Of a stretch of 61,577 nucleotides of DNA, positions 32,039 to 41,373 are shown piece by piece. Position 1 is the stretch's first letter; every line of letters starts with the position of its first letter. The stretch comes from Nonomuraea montanisoli (lineage in GTDB: Bacteria; Actinomycetota; Actinomycetes; Streptosporangiales; Streptosporangiaceae). The translations under genes and the position numbers were made by a program. The notes under the pieces were generated by a model. The model was not told the origin of the DNA. It did not search any database and saw nothing but the letters and a program-made list of their open reading frames with translations. The stretch covers positions 1-61,577 of the forward strand of contig NZ_JABWGN010000011.1 of NCBI RefSeq assembly GCF_013363975.1, written 5' to 3'.

Positions 32039-33114
32039 TCCCCGCCCGCGTCCGCGAGGCCGCCGCCCGCCTCGGCGACACCCCCGCCTACCTGTACGAC
32101 CTGCCCGGCCTGGACGCCCACGCCCGGTCCGTACGGCGGGCGCTGCCCGGCGTCGAGCTGTACTACGCGGTCAAGGCCAACCCCGACCCGGAGCTGCTGC
32201 GCGTCCTCGAACCGCACGTCGACGGGTTCGAGGTGTCGTCGGCCGGCGAGCACGCGCACGTGTCGGCCCTGTTCCCGGGCAAGCCGCTGGCGCTCGGCGG
32301 GCCGGGCAAGACCGACGCCGAGCTGCGGCTGCCGCACCACCGCCTGCACGTGGAGTCGCCCGGCGAGCTGCGCCGCCTGCTCGGCACCGGCCTGGAGGCC
32401 GACGTGCTGGTGCGGCTCAACCCCGGCCTCCCGGTCGAGGGCGCCGCGCTGACGATGAGCGGGCCGTTCGGGATGGACGAGGCCGGGGTGGCGGAGTGCC
32501 TGCCGCTGTTCACCGGCCGCGTACGGCTGCGCGGGGCGCACGCGCACCTGGCCAGCGGCCTGGCGGCGGCCGAGCTGCTGCGCCTGGCCGCCCTGCTGCT
32601 CGCGCTCGGCGACGGGTACGAGGAGATGAACCTGGGCGGCGGCATGGCCGTGGACTACGCCGCGCCGCAGGCGAGGTTCGGCTGGGAGGAGTACGGCGAG
32701 GGCCTGGCCGGGCTGCGGCGGCCGGGGCAGCGGCTGCGGATCGAGCCGGGCCGGGCGCTGACCGCGTACTGCGGCTTCTACGCGACCCGCGTCGTGGACG
32801 TCAAGCGGGTGCGCGGCCGGGCGTACGCGATCCTGCTGGGCGGCACCCATCACCTGCGCACGCCCGTCACCAAGGGCCACGACCAGCCGTTCGCGGTGCT
32901 GCCGGAGGGCCGCGGGGAGGGCGTGGCGGACGAGCCGGTGACGCTGGTGGGGCAGCTCTGCACGCCCAAGGACGTCTTCGCCCGCGACGTCGTCACCTCG
33001 GTGCGGGTCGGCGACGTGGTGGTGTTCGCGATGGCCGGCGCCTACGCCTGGAACATCTCCCACCACGACTTCCTCATGCACCCTCACCCGGAGTTCCGTC
33101 ATCTGACGGGGTGA
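32035..33114 (+). CDS. PLP-dependent decarboxylase (alanine-racemase fold), PvsE-like
   Basis: A 359-residue type III PLP decarboxylase of the diaminopimelate/ornithine decarboxylase group. PLP Lys47 is in YYAVKANPD; HAHLASGL, the phosphate-binding NLGGGMAVDY, RIEPGRAL and the catalytic-Cys region GQLCTPKDVF follow. In vibrioferrin and staphyloferrin B pathways such an enzyme supplies the diamine or ethanolamine unit, so that role is inferred; the substrate is not readable. ATGA overlap with synthetase 2. The 3' end overlaps the 3' end of convergent adnB by 41 bases, with no terminator between. Confidence 0.93.
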   Translation: MIPARVREAAARLGDTPAYLYDLPGLDAHARSVRRALPGVELYYAVKANPDPELLRVLEPHVDGFEVSSAGEHAHVSALFPGKPLALGGPGKTDAELRLPHHRLHVESPGELRRLLGTGLEADVLVRLNPGLPVEGAALTMSGPFGMDEAGVAECLPLFTGRVRLRGAHAHLASGLAAAELLRLAALLLALGDGYEEMNLGGGMAVDYAAPQARFGWEEYGEGLAGLRRPGQRLRIEPGRALTAYCGFYATRVVDVKRVRGRAYAILLGGTHHLRTPVTKGHDQPFAVLPEGRGEGVADEPVTLVGQLCTPKDVFARDVVTSVRVGDVVVFAMAGAYAWNISHHDFLMHPHPEFRHLTG

Positions 33115-36100
33115 CCGCGCTGAGCGGCACCGCTTCGATGAGCGCCACCAGGCCGTCGGCGTCGAGCAGGTCCACGGGGCGTACGGTCCGGTTGGCCCGC
33201 ACGTAGTGGAAGGCCGCGCCGACGTGGTCGAGCGGCACCCCCGCCAGGTGCGACCAGGCCAGCCGGTACGCGGCGAGCTGCACCGACGCGGCCCGGGCCT
33301 TCCTGCCCCTGGGCGGCCGGCCGGTCTTCCAGTCGACCACCTCGTAACGCCCGCCGGGCAGCTCGAACACCGCGTCCATCCGCCCGCGCACCAGCCGGTC
33401 GGCGATCATGGTCTCGAACGGCACCTCCAGGTCGAGCGGGCGGCGCTCGGCCCATTCGCTGCGTTCGAAATGCTCCTGGAGCTCGGCCAGCCGCACGTCG
33501 GCCTCCTCGACCTCTTCGACCAGGTCGAGGTCGAAGTCGTCGAGCAGCCGCTGCTGGTCCCAGCGGGTCTCCAGCCACCTGTGGAACGAGGTGCCGCGGC
33601 GGGCCAGCGGAGCGGGCTTGACCGGCACCGGGCGGCGGATCCGGCGGGCCAGCTCGCGGGCGTCGGCGGCGAGCGTGACCAGCGACGACACGGTCAGCTT
33701 CGACGGCAGCTCGACGGTCGTGGCGCCGCGCCGCCGGTGCAGCTCACGCTCGCGCAGCAGCAGGTCCGTGTCGCGCTCCCAGGCGCGCACCCGCTCCTCG
33801 TCGAACGTGCGCAGCGGCTCGTCACCGGCCGGGGCGAGCGTGCCGGCCAGCGCCTCCTCCACCAGGCGGGCGCCGTCGAGGACCGACTCGTAGCGCAGCC
33901 CCTCGGGGGTGACCGGCCAGACGGCGGCGGCCGGCTCGGCCAGCAGCGGGTTCGACGCGCCCTCCTCCAGGCCGGGCGCCCAGAAGGCCACCTTGTCGGC
34001 GGTGTCGCGGATCTCCAGCAGGAAGTCCGACGGCTCCAGCGGCCTGGTGGCGCTCCCCCACCGGTAGCCGGAGGCGATCAGGTGGTAGTGGGCCCGCGTG
34101 ACGGCCACGTACGCCAGCCGCCGCTCCTCCATCAGGTCGCGCTCGCGGCAGCTCTCGTCGAAGACGGCCAGGTCCTCCTTGGTCAGGCCGCTCAGCCGGG
34201 GCAGGTCGGCGACGTCGCCGCGCAGCGGGTAGGGCAGCTTGCGGGGGTTCTCCGTCCAGCGGCTGTTGGTGACCGGGGTGGCGGGGAACATGCTGCCGGT
34301 CGCGACCGTGCCCCTGGAGCTGACGAGCTGCGACAGGCCGGGCACGACCACGATCGGCCACTCCAGCCCCTTGGAGGCGTGCACGGTCATCAGCTTGACG
34401 CTGTTGCTGTCGCCGACCCGGCCGGCCTCCAGCCCGAACTCCTCGCTCTCGGCCGCCTGGAGGTAGGCGAGGAACGCGCCCAGCGTCGGGTCCTCCGAGT
34501 CGCCGGCGAACCGGGACGCCGCGTCGAGGAAGGCGTCGAGGTCGGCCCGGGCGGCGAACGCGCTGACCGTGCCGCCCCGCGCCGCGACCTCGATGTCGAG
34601 GCCGAGCCGCCGCTCCACCTCGGTGATCAGGTCGGGCAGCGGCTGCCCGACGTGCGCGCGGAGCTGGCGCAGCTCCTGCGCGAGCGCCACGAGCCGGGTG
34701 GCGGCCAGCGGCGAGAACGACTCCAGCCACTCCTCCCGGTCGGGCAGCTCGTCGAGCGCGTCGACCAGGCTGCCGCGCTCCTCGGCCAGGTCGGCCACCA
34801 CCTGGTCGAGCGGGTCGCTCTCGAAGCGGCCCTCGCGGGTCTCACGGTTCAGCTCCCGGGCGTACTGGCCGAGGACCCGCAGGTCGGCGGGGCCGATCCG
34901 CCAGCGGGGCCCGGCCAGCAGGCGGGCCAGCGCGTCGCCCGCCGTCGCGTCGTACAGGACGCGCAGCGTGGCGACGATGTCGGTGACCTCGGGGACCGTG
35001 AGCAGACCGCCCAGGCCGACCACCTCGACCGGGATGTCGCGCTCCTCCAGCGCCTTGCGCAGCGCCGGGAACTGCGAGCGCTTGCGCGCCAGGATCGCCA
35101 CGTCCTGCGGCTGGATCACGGGCGTCTTCTTGCGCTCGCCCTCGCCCCACGGCATGCCGTCGGGGGCGGTGTCCTTGCCGATCATGCGGGCCAGGCCGTC
35201 GGCGATCCACCGGGCCTCGTCCTCGGCGGTCTCGTGGAAGGCGCAGGTGACGCGGCCGCGGTCCACCCGGTTCGGGCCGGGCACGAGGACGGGCACCTCG
35301 CGGGCCTCCATGCGCAGCGGGAGCTGGATACGGGCGGCCACGTCGAGGACCCGGTCGCCGTTGCGGAAGCTGACGCTGAGCTGCCGCACCGGCGCCGGGT
35401 CGCCGGCGCCCGTGCGGAAGTCGCGGGGGAAGCGGCGCAGGTTGCCGGCCGAGGCGCCGCGCCAGCCGTAGATCGACTGGCAGGGGTCGCCGACCGCGGT
35501 GACCGGGTGCCCGCCGCCGAACAGGCTCCTGAGCAGGACGAGCTGGGCGTGGCTGGTGTCCTGGTACTCGTCGAGCAGCACCACGGCGAAGCGGGAGCGC
35601 TCGATCTGGCCGACCTCCTTGTGGTTGGCCGCGATGCGGGCGGCCAGGGCCATCTGGTCGCCGTAGTCGATGACCTCCCGCGCCCTCTTCAGCCGCTCGT
35701 ACGCCTCCACCAGCGGCAGGAGCTGCTCCCTGGCCGCCTGGACGTTCACCGGCCGGTGCTGGGCCTGCGTGACCCGGCCGGGCAGCCGCTGGTGCAGCTC
35801 GCGCAGCCACTCGCCCACCCGGCGCACGTCGCCCGAGCCGCGCAGGTGCTCCGACAGCTCACCCGCCAGCTCCAGGACGGCGGCCGTCACGGACGGCGGG
35901 CCGAGCTCGACGCGGTCCATCGGCCCGTCGTAGCCGGCCACCACCCGGGAGGCGAGCTGCCAGGAGACGGCCGGCGTGACCAGCCGCATGGTCGGCTCCA
36001 GTGCCTCGCGCAGCGCGTGGTCGGTGACCAGGCGCGCCGCGTAGGCGTGGTAGGTGGACACGGTGGGCTCCTCGTCGAGCATCTCCCGCGTCACCAGGCC

Positions 36101-36370
36101 CGCCTCGGCCAGGCCGTTCAGCCGCTCACGGACGCGGACGGCCAGCTCGGCGGCGGCCTTGCGGGTGAACGTCAGGCCGAGCACGTTGCCCGGCTTGACC
36201 AGGCCGTTGGCCACCAGCCAGACGACGCGGCCGGCCATGGTCTCGCTCTTGCCGGAGCCGGCGCCCGCCATCACGACCATGGGTTCGAGCGGCGCCTCGA
36301 TGACGCCTGCCTGCTCGGGGGTCGGCGGCAGGATGCCGAGCTTCCCGGCCAGCTCGGCGGGAGTCAGCAC
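33074..36370 (-). CDS. adnB: AdnB helicase-nuclease subunit
   Basis: A 1098-residue helicase-nuclease, the second gene of the AdnAB pair that resects double-strand breaks in actinobacteria. Walker A is AGAGSGKS (35-42), followed by FTRKAAAELAVR, VVLLDEYQDTSHAQ, GDPCQSIYGWRG, MTVHASKGLEWPIVVV and YVAVTRAHYHL. The C-terminal RecB-type nuclease has GRMDAVFELPGG...EVVDWKTG...QLAAYRLAW. The start is GTG 36370, overlapping the adnA stop by 7 bases (GTGCTGA). The C-terminus overlaps the convergent siderophore decarboxylase gene by 41 bases. Subunit naming follows the Rv3202c-Rv3201c order as I remember it. Confidence 0.94.
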   Translation of the reverse strand: MLTPAELAGKLGILPPTPEQAGVIEAPLEPMVVMAGAGSGKSETMAGRVVWLVANGLVKPGNVLGLTFTRKAAAELAVRVRERLNGLAEAGLVTREMLDEEPTVSTYHAYAARLVTDHALREALEPTMRLVTPAVSWQLASRVVAGYDGPMDRVELGPPSVTAAVLELAGELSEHLRGSGDVRRVGEWLRELHQRLPGRVTQAQHRPVNVQAAREQLLPLVEAYERLKRAREVIDYGDQMALAARIAANHKEVGQIERSRFAVVLLDEYQDTSHAQLVLLRSLFGGGHPVTAVGDPCQSIYGWRGASAGNLRRFPRDFRTGAGDPAPVRQLSVSFRNGDRVLDVAARIQLPLRMEAREVPVLVPGPNRVDRGRVTCAFHETAEDEARWIADGLARMIGKDTAPDGMPWGEGERKKTPVIQPQDVAILARKRSQFPALRKALEERDIPVEVVGLGGLLTVPEVTDIVATLRVLYDATAGDALARLLAGPRWRIGPADLRVLGQYARELNRETREGRFESDPLDQVVADLAEERGSLVDALDELPDREEWLESFSPLAATRLVALAQELRQLRAHVGQPLPDLITEVERRLGLDIEVAARGGTVSAFAARADLDAFLDAASRFAGDSEDPTLGAFLAYLQAAESEEFGLEAGRVGDSNSVKLMTVHASKGLEWPIVVVPGLSQLVSSRGTVATGSMFPATPVTNSRWTENPRKLPYPLRGDVADLPRLSGLTKEDLAVFDESCRERDLMEERRLAYVAVTRAHYHLIASGYRWGSATRPLEPSDFLLEIRDTADKVAFWAPGLEEGASNPLLAEPAAAVWPVTPEGLRYESVLDGARLVEEALAGTLAPAGDEPLRTFDEERVRAWERDTDLLLRERELHRRRGATTVELPSKLTVSSLVTLAADARELARRIRRPVPVKPAPLARRGTSFHRWLETRWDQQRLLDDFDLDLVEEVEEADVRLAELQEHFERSEWAERRPLDLEVPFETMIADRLVRGRMDAVFELPGGRYEVVDWKTGRPPRGRKARAASVQLAAYRLAWSHLAGVPLDHVGAAFHYVRANRTVRPVDLLDADGLVALIEAVPLSAVTPSDDGTPGEGA

Positions 36371-39300
36371 ACCTGGCCTCCGCTGTCGTTGACGGGACAG
36401 CTCGCTCTGGCGGCGCAGGTGCGGCAGCCGTCGTTCGCCTTGGCCTGGAAGAACGGGCCGGACATGCCGGTCGCCACGGTGTCGACCAGGTCGGCCGCCC
36501 AGCCGGGGTTGGCGTCGTCGGCCAGCGCGCCCTGCTGCTGCTCCAGCGCCTCGTTGCGGCCGCCCGCCTTGCCGAGCTGCACCAGCGCGGCGCCGCCCGG
36601 CTCGGTCATGCCGTGGCGGGCGAACGCGCCGAGCAGCGCGGCGAGCTGGTAGACGCCGAGCTGCGGGTGCCGGTCCAGCTCGCCCGGCCGGGGCTTGGAG
36701 CCGCCGGTCTTCAGGTCGATGATCACGGCCCGACCGTCGGAGTCGCGCTCGACCCGGTCGACGCGGCCCTTGATCTGGACGCCGTCGCCGACCGTGGCGA
36801 CGAACGCCTCCTCCAGGGCGACCAGCTCCCTCGGGTTCTCCTTGTGCCAGCGCAGGAACTTGCCGATCATCTGCTCGGCGACCTGGCGCTGCTTGCGGTT
36901 GAACCAGGCGCCGCCGAAGTCCAGCTCGTGCCAGACGTCGTCCAGCCGCCGGCTCAGGAGGTCCTCGTTCGGCAGGTCGGTGGAGGCGAGCACCGCCAGC
37001 GCGTGGATGATCGTGCCGAGCCCCTGGGCGGTGCTGGTGCCCGCCGCCCCGACGGCCGTCTCCAGCAGCCAGCGCAGCCCGCACTTGGTGAAGCTCTCGA
37101 CCGCCGACGGCGAGATGCTGACGGTGTCGTCCGGCCAGCTCAGCGGCCGGTCGTCGGTCATGGTCGTCAGGGCGTACCACTCGTTGGGGTGGGCGCCCCG
37201 CACCCCGGCGGCGGCCAGGCGGGCGAGCTGCTGGGCGGCCTTGCCGCGCACCTTCGCGGGCCGCGTCGGGTCGGTGACGGCGCTGCGCAGGTCGGCGACC
37301 AGCGCCGCCATGGTGAGCCAGCGCGCCCGGTCGTCCACCGTGGCCGTCTCCACCGCGCCCGGCATCAGCTCGGCCAGGAACCTCGACGGCCGCTCGTCGG
37401 TGTCCTCGCCGCCCACGGCCGTCACCACGAGCCTGTGCCGCGCTCGCGTCGCCGCGACGTAGAACAGCCTCCGCTCCTCGGCCAGCAGCTTCGAGGCCAG
37501 CGACGCGGCGTTCGGCTTGGCCCCCTCCGCCAGCTCCACCAGGTCGTCGGCGCCCAGCATGGACCCGCGCAGCCGCAGGTCGGGCCAGACGCCCTCCTGC
37601 ACGCCGGCGACGACCACCACGTCCCATTCGAGGCCCTTGGAGCGGTGGGCGGTCAGGATGCGCACGGCGTCGCCGTCCGGCGCCCGGTCGGCCAGCGTGT
37701 CGCCCGGGATCTCCTGCGCGGCCAGGTCGTCCAGGAACACCTCGGCCCCGGCCCTCGGCATCCGGTCCACGAACCGGGCCGCGTGGTCGAACAGCGCGAC
37801 GACCGCGTCGAGGTCGCGGTCGGCCTGCGCGCCGCGGGCGCCTCCGGTCAGGCTCAGCTCGGTCCACCGCTCGGCCAGGCCGCTCGCCTGCCAGATCGCC
37901 CACAGGACGTCCTCGGCGGTGCCCTGCTCGCGCACGGCCTCGCGGGCGGTGACCAGGAGCCTGGCGGCGCGCTCGGCGGGCAGCGCGATGTGCGGCTCGA
38001 CGCGGGTCAGCTCGCGGGGGTCCTGGAGCGCGGCCACGAGGAGCTGACCGGACGTGCGCGGCCCTTCGCCGGCGTCGTCCTCGGCGTCCGCCTCCTGAGG
38101 TCGCTCGCCGAGGGCGTGCGCCTCGTTCTCGGCGATCTTGAGGGCCCTGCGCAGGCGCCGGACGCCGATCATGTCGGTGCCGCCCAGCGGGCCCGTCAGC
38201 AGTTCCTCGGCCACCGTCTCGTCCAGCGTCGCGGGGTCGAGGGCCACGCGCAGCATCGTCAGCAGCGGCCGTACGCCGGGCTCCTGGGCGATCGGCACCT
38301 CGTCGCCCGCCACCATCGTGGGCACGCCCGCGCTGACCAGGGCGCGCCGCAGCAGCGGCACCTGGCGGATCGCCGAGCGCACGAGCACCGCCATCCGGTG
38401 CCAGGGCACGCCGTCGATGAGGTGGGCCCGGCGCAGCGTGTCGGCCACGACCGCGGCCTCCTGGCTGGTGCTGTCCGCGAGCAGCACGCGCACGTCGCCG
38501 GGGTCGGCGTCGGGCACGGACAGCAGCTCGCGGTGCCCGTGGGCCCGCGCCCGCTCCGACCCGGGCGCCGGGGCCTGCGGTACGGGCACCGGGTCCTTCT
38601 GAGCGAGGGCCGGATCCTTCGACAGCGGGGCCGGATCGGGGAGGGGGGCGGCCGGGAGGCGGGCGGCGACGCGGCGGGTCGCCTCCAGCAGGCCGGAGCC
38701 GCTGCGGCGGCAGACCCGCAGCGCCAGCACCGGGGCGTCCCGGCCGTCGCGCGTACGGAACCGCTGCGGGAACCCCAGGATGCCGCGCACGTCCGCGCCC
38801 CGGAACCCGTAGATCGACTGGTCGGGGTCGCCGACGGCCACCAGGTCGCGCCCCTCGCCCGCGAGCTGCCACAGCAGCAGCTCCTGAGCCGGGTCGGTGT
38901 CCTGGTACTCGTCCACGAACACCACGTCGTGCGCCGCCCGCTCCCTGCGCTGGACGTCGGGGTCGGCCAGCAGCCCGGCCGCCGCCCGGATCAGCTCGGC
39001 GTAGTCGAGCACCGGCTCGGGGTCGAGGTCGAAGCGGCTCTCGTACCGCCGGGCGAACCCGCCGACCGCCACCCAGTCGTCGCGCCCGTACCGCCGGCCG
39101 AGCTCCTCGACGCGCTCGCCGTCGAGGCCGCGCTCGAAGGCGCGCGACAGGAAGTCCCGCAGCTCCTCGGCGAACCCGCGCGTCTTCAGCGCCTCCCGCA
39201 GCGAGCCCGGCCACTGCGTCGCGCCGTCCTCCAGCTCGCCGTGGAGCAGCCGCCGGATCTCCAGCAGTTGCTCGGGCCCGGTCAGCAGCCGGGGCGGCGG

Positions 39301-39672
39301 CTCGCCGGCCAGCACGGCCTCGCGGCGCAGCAGCGCGTACGCGTAGCTGTGGAAGGTGAGGGCCAGCGGCGTGCGGGTGGTGCGCCGCAGCCGGGCGGTG
39401 ATGCGTTCGCGCAGCTCACCGGCGGCCTTGCGGCTGAAGGTGAGGATCAGCACGCGCTCGGGATCGGTGCCGCGGCGCTCGATGCGGTCGACCACCGACT
39501 CGACGACGGTCGTCGTCTTGCCCGTGCCGGGACCGGCCAGGACGAGCAGCGGCCCGCTTCCGTGGGCGACCACGGCACGCTGGTGCTCATCGAGCACAGG
39601 TGGCTCGGCGGGCCTCTTGTTCCCGCGCCGCACCAACCGCCAGGTTTGACCACTCACAGCACTAGATTCCAT
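36364..39672 (-). CDS. adnA: AdnA helicase-nuclease subunit
   Basis: A 1102-residue SF1 helicase fused to a C-terminal nuclease. Walker A is AGPGTGKT (46-53), then FSRKAAGELRER, VVFVDEYQDTDPAQE, GDPDQSIYGFRG, LTAHRSKGLEWDVVVV and FYVAATRARHRL. The nuclease is KGRVDRVERDSDGRAVIIDLKTGG. Cysteines CRTCAARASC and an upstream FTKCGLRWLL suggest an AddB/AdnA-type Fe-S cluster. A Pro/Lys-rich linker occurs near residue 350. ATG 39672 is used because GGAGG lies 5 bases upstream; a GTG three bases earlier is less well placed. An insertion element begins within about 10-20 bases of this site. Confidence 0.94.
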   Translation of the reverse strand: MESSAVSGQTWRLVRRGNKRPAEPPVLDEHQRAVVAHGSGPLLVLAGPGTGKTTTVVESVVDRIERRGTDPERVLILTFSRKAAGELRERITARLRRTTRTPLALTFHSYAYALLRREAVLAGEPPPRLLTGPEQLLEIRRLLHGELEDGATQWPGSLREALKTRGFAEELRDFLSRAFERGLDGERVEELGRRYGRDDWVAVGGFARRYESRFDLDPEPVLDYAELIRAAAGLLADPDVQRRERAAHDVVFVDEYQDTDPAQELLLWQLAGEGRDLVAVGDPDQSIYGFRGADVRGILGFPQRFRTRDGRDAPVLALRVCRRSGSGLLEATRRVAARLPAAPLPDPAPLSKDPALAQKDPVPVPQAPAPGSERARAHGHRELLSVPDADPGDVRVLLADSTSQEAAVVADTLRRAHLIDGVPWHRMAVLVRSAIRQVPLLRRALVSAGVPTMVAGDEVPIAQEPGVRPLLTMLRVALDPATLDETVAEELLTGPLGGTDMIGVRRLRRALKIAENEAHALGERPQEADAEDDAGEGPRTSGQLLVAALQDPRELTRVEPHIALPAERAARLLVTAREAVREQGTAEDVLWAIWQASGLAERWTELSLTGGARGAQADRDLDAVVALFDHAARFVDRMPRAGAEVFLDDLAAQEIPGDTLADRAPDGDAVRILTAHRSKGLEWDVVVVAGVQEGVWPDLRLRGSMLGADDLVELAEGAKPNAASLASKLLAEERRLFYVAATRARHRLVVTAVGGEDTDERPSRFLAELMPGAVETATVDDRARWLTMAALVADLRSAVTDPTRPAKVRGKAAQQLARLAAAGVRGAHPNEWYALTTMTDDRPLSWPDDTVSISPSAVESFTKCGLRWLLETAVGAAGTSTAQGLGTIIHALAVLASTDLPNEDLLSRRLDDVWHELDFGGAWFNRKQRQVAEQMIGKFLRWHKENPRELVALEEAFVATVGDGVQIKGRVDRVERDSDGRAVIIDLKTGGSKPRPGELDRHPQLGVYQLAALLGAFARHGMTEPGGAALVQLGKAGGRNEALEQQQGALADDANPGWAADLVDTVATGMSGPFFQAKANDGCRTCAARASCPVNDSGGQVC

Positions 39673-39824
39673 CACAACCTCCCGAGAGGACCGTCGCCTT
39701 CAAGCAACGGGGGATCGGGAGCGGGGGGCCGTCAAGGTGCGAGCACGCCCTGACCTGTCTGGTCTGCCCATCGAAGATCTCCGTTCGTCGCGTATCAGAT
39801 ACGTCGCGCTGTGATACTGGCCGC

Positions 39825-40184
39825 GTGACTCGTCAGGTGCGCACCTCCCCCGGCGCGGCGTACGACCTCGAGTACTACGTCGTGTGGAGCTCGAAGTACC
39901 GCCGCCCGGTCCCTGGCGGGCGGGTCAAGACGCGCCATGCCGAGGCGGTCGAGCACGGCTGGTGGAAGTCGCACCCGAAGAACTCGCCATCGTATGTCCG
40001 ACCAGTTGCAGGTGTTCACCTCCCACCCCTTGCGGGCCGCATGTGTCCACCTGCATTCCCGGCTGCCACGCTGTGGTCGAGGTTCTGCTGCGTGGCGACG
40101 GTCGGCGCCGTGTCCGCTGAGACGGTGCGGCGCTCCATCGACACGCAGGACGAACGGCTTCCCGAGGGCGGTGGCGGTGCGTAG
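39825..40184 (+). pseudogene. tnpA (Y1 transposase) remnant
   Basis: The N-terminus (AAYDLEYYVVWSSKYRRPVPGGRV) and the end (TLWSRF..VATVGAVSAETVRR) match IS200/IS605 TnpA, which is normally about 135 residues. Between them the frame is disturbed. The segment that should encode MPDHVHLF is found in another frame as MSDQLQVF (39994-40017), so both histidines of the HUH metal site are Gln. The catalytic Tyr position in RRYIxxQ is Ser (codon TCC at 40134-40136). It is therefore inactive. The GTG start is preceded by GATACT at 6 bases. Confidence 0.8.
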
Positions 40185-41373
40185 GTCGTTCACGTTCCTG
40201 TTGCGCCCCACCAGCAAGCAGGCCGCCGCGCTCACGCAGTGCCTGGAGGACCACCGGCAGCTGTACAACGCCGCGCTGGAGCACCGCCGTACGGCCTACC
40301 GCGCGGCGAAGGTCACCATTCGCTACGGCGACCAGTCGGCGGAGCTGAAGGGGATCCGCGCCGACGATTCCGCCGGGCAGGGCCGGTGGTCGTTCTCCTC
40401 CCAGCAGGCCACACTGCGGCGGTTGGACAAGGCATTCAAGGCGTTCTTCGCCCGCGTGAAAGCAGGTCGCACGCCCGGGTTTCCCCGTTTCAAGGGTCGA
40501 GGCTGGTTCGACACCGTCGAATGGCCGAAGGACGGCGACGGCTGCCGCTGGGACTCCCAGCCCCATCACCCGACCGCCACGTTCGTGCGCCTCCAGGGTG
40601 TCGGGCATGTGCGCGTGCACCAACACCGGCGCGTGCTCGGCACCGTCAAGACCATCAGCATCAAGCGGGAAGGCCGCCGCTGGTTCGTCGTCCTGTCGTG
40701 CGACGACGTGCCCGCCCAGCCGTTGCCCGCCACCGGGGCGGTCGTCGGTATCGACATGGGCGTGGCGCGGCTGGTGACGACCAGCAACGGCGACCACATC
40801 GCCAACCAGCGCCACCTCGCCGCATCCGCCGGCCGTCTCGCGGCGGCACAGCGCGACCTGGCCCGCAGGAAGCGCGGGTCCGAGCGCCGCCGTAAGGCCG
40901 TGGTCCGTGTCGCGGCCCTGCACGCCAAGGTGCGCCGGCAACGCCTCGACGGCGCGCACAAGGCAGCGCTCGCGCTCGTCCGCACCTACGACGTGATCGT
41001 GCACGAAGCGCTCAAGGTCACCAACATGACCCGACGCGCCGCACCCGAACCAGACGGCGAAGGCGGATGGCTGCCCAACGGGGCAGCCGCCAAGTCCGGA
41101 TTGAACAAGAGCATCCTGGACGCGGGTTGGGGGGTGTTCCTGACGATCCTGTCGCACAAGGCTGAAAGCGCCGGTCGCAAGCTGATTGCAGTGAACCCCG
41201 CCAACACCTCCCGCACGTGCGCCGAATGCGGGCACTGCGCGAAGGAGAACCGCACCACTCAGGCCGAGTTCCGGTGCGTGGCGTGCGGGCACACCGCACA
41301 CGCCGACATCAACGCGGCCGTCAACATCCTCAGGGCAGGGCTTGCCCTTCGCAACGCCGCCAAAGCAGCCTAG
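40177..41373 (+). CDS. tnpB: TnpB RNA-guided nuclease of IS200/IS605 element
   Basis: A 398-residue TnpB. The RuvC-like catalytic acids are all present: Asp193 in GIDMGVARL, Glu277 in VHEALKVTNM and Asp377 in HADINAAVN. The zinc finger is CAECGH...CVACGH. The N-terminal OrfB helix-turn-helix (SFTFLLRPTSKQAAALTQC, QLYNAALEHRR) is intact. TnpB cuts DNA guided by an RNA made from the element's right end. GTG 40177 is chosen because GAGGG lies 8 bases upstream and homologues begin here; GTG 40171 is equally in frame. With tnpA dead, the element cannot move by itself, but the nuclease looks functional. Confidence 0.92.
   Translation: MRRSFTFLLRPTSKQAAALTQCLEDHRQLYNAALEHRRTAYRAAKVTIRYGDQSAELKGIRADDSAGQGRWSFSSQQATLRRLDKAFKAFFARVKAGRTPGFPRFKGRGWFDTVEWPKDGDGCRWDSQPHHPTATFVRLQGVGHVRVHQHRRVLGTVKTISIKREGRRWFVVLSCDDVPAQPLPATGAVVGIDMGVARLVTTSNGDHIANQRHLAASAGRLAAAQRDLARRKRGSERRRKAVVRVAALHAKVRRQRLDGAHKAALALVRTYDVIVHEALKVTNMTRRAAPEPDGEGGWLPNGAAAKSGLNKSILDAGWGVFLTILSHKAESAGRKLIAVNPANTSRTCAECGHCAKENRTTQAEFRCVACGHTAHADINAAVNILRAGLALRNAAKAA

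Noticed and set aside
36371..39214. N-terminal 948 residues of a single 2046-codon minus-strand frame covering adnB and most of adnA
   Set aside because: The upstream half is out of frame with AdnA motifs and low-complexity; real AdnB begins at GTG 36370 where family sequence starts.
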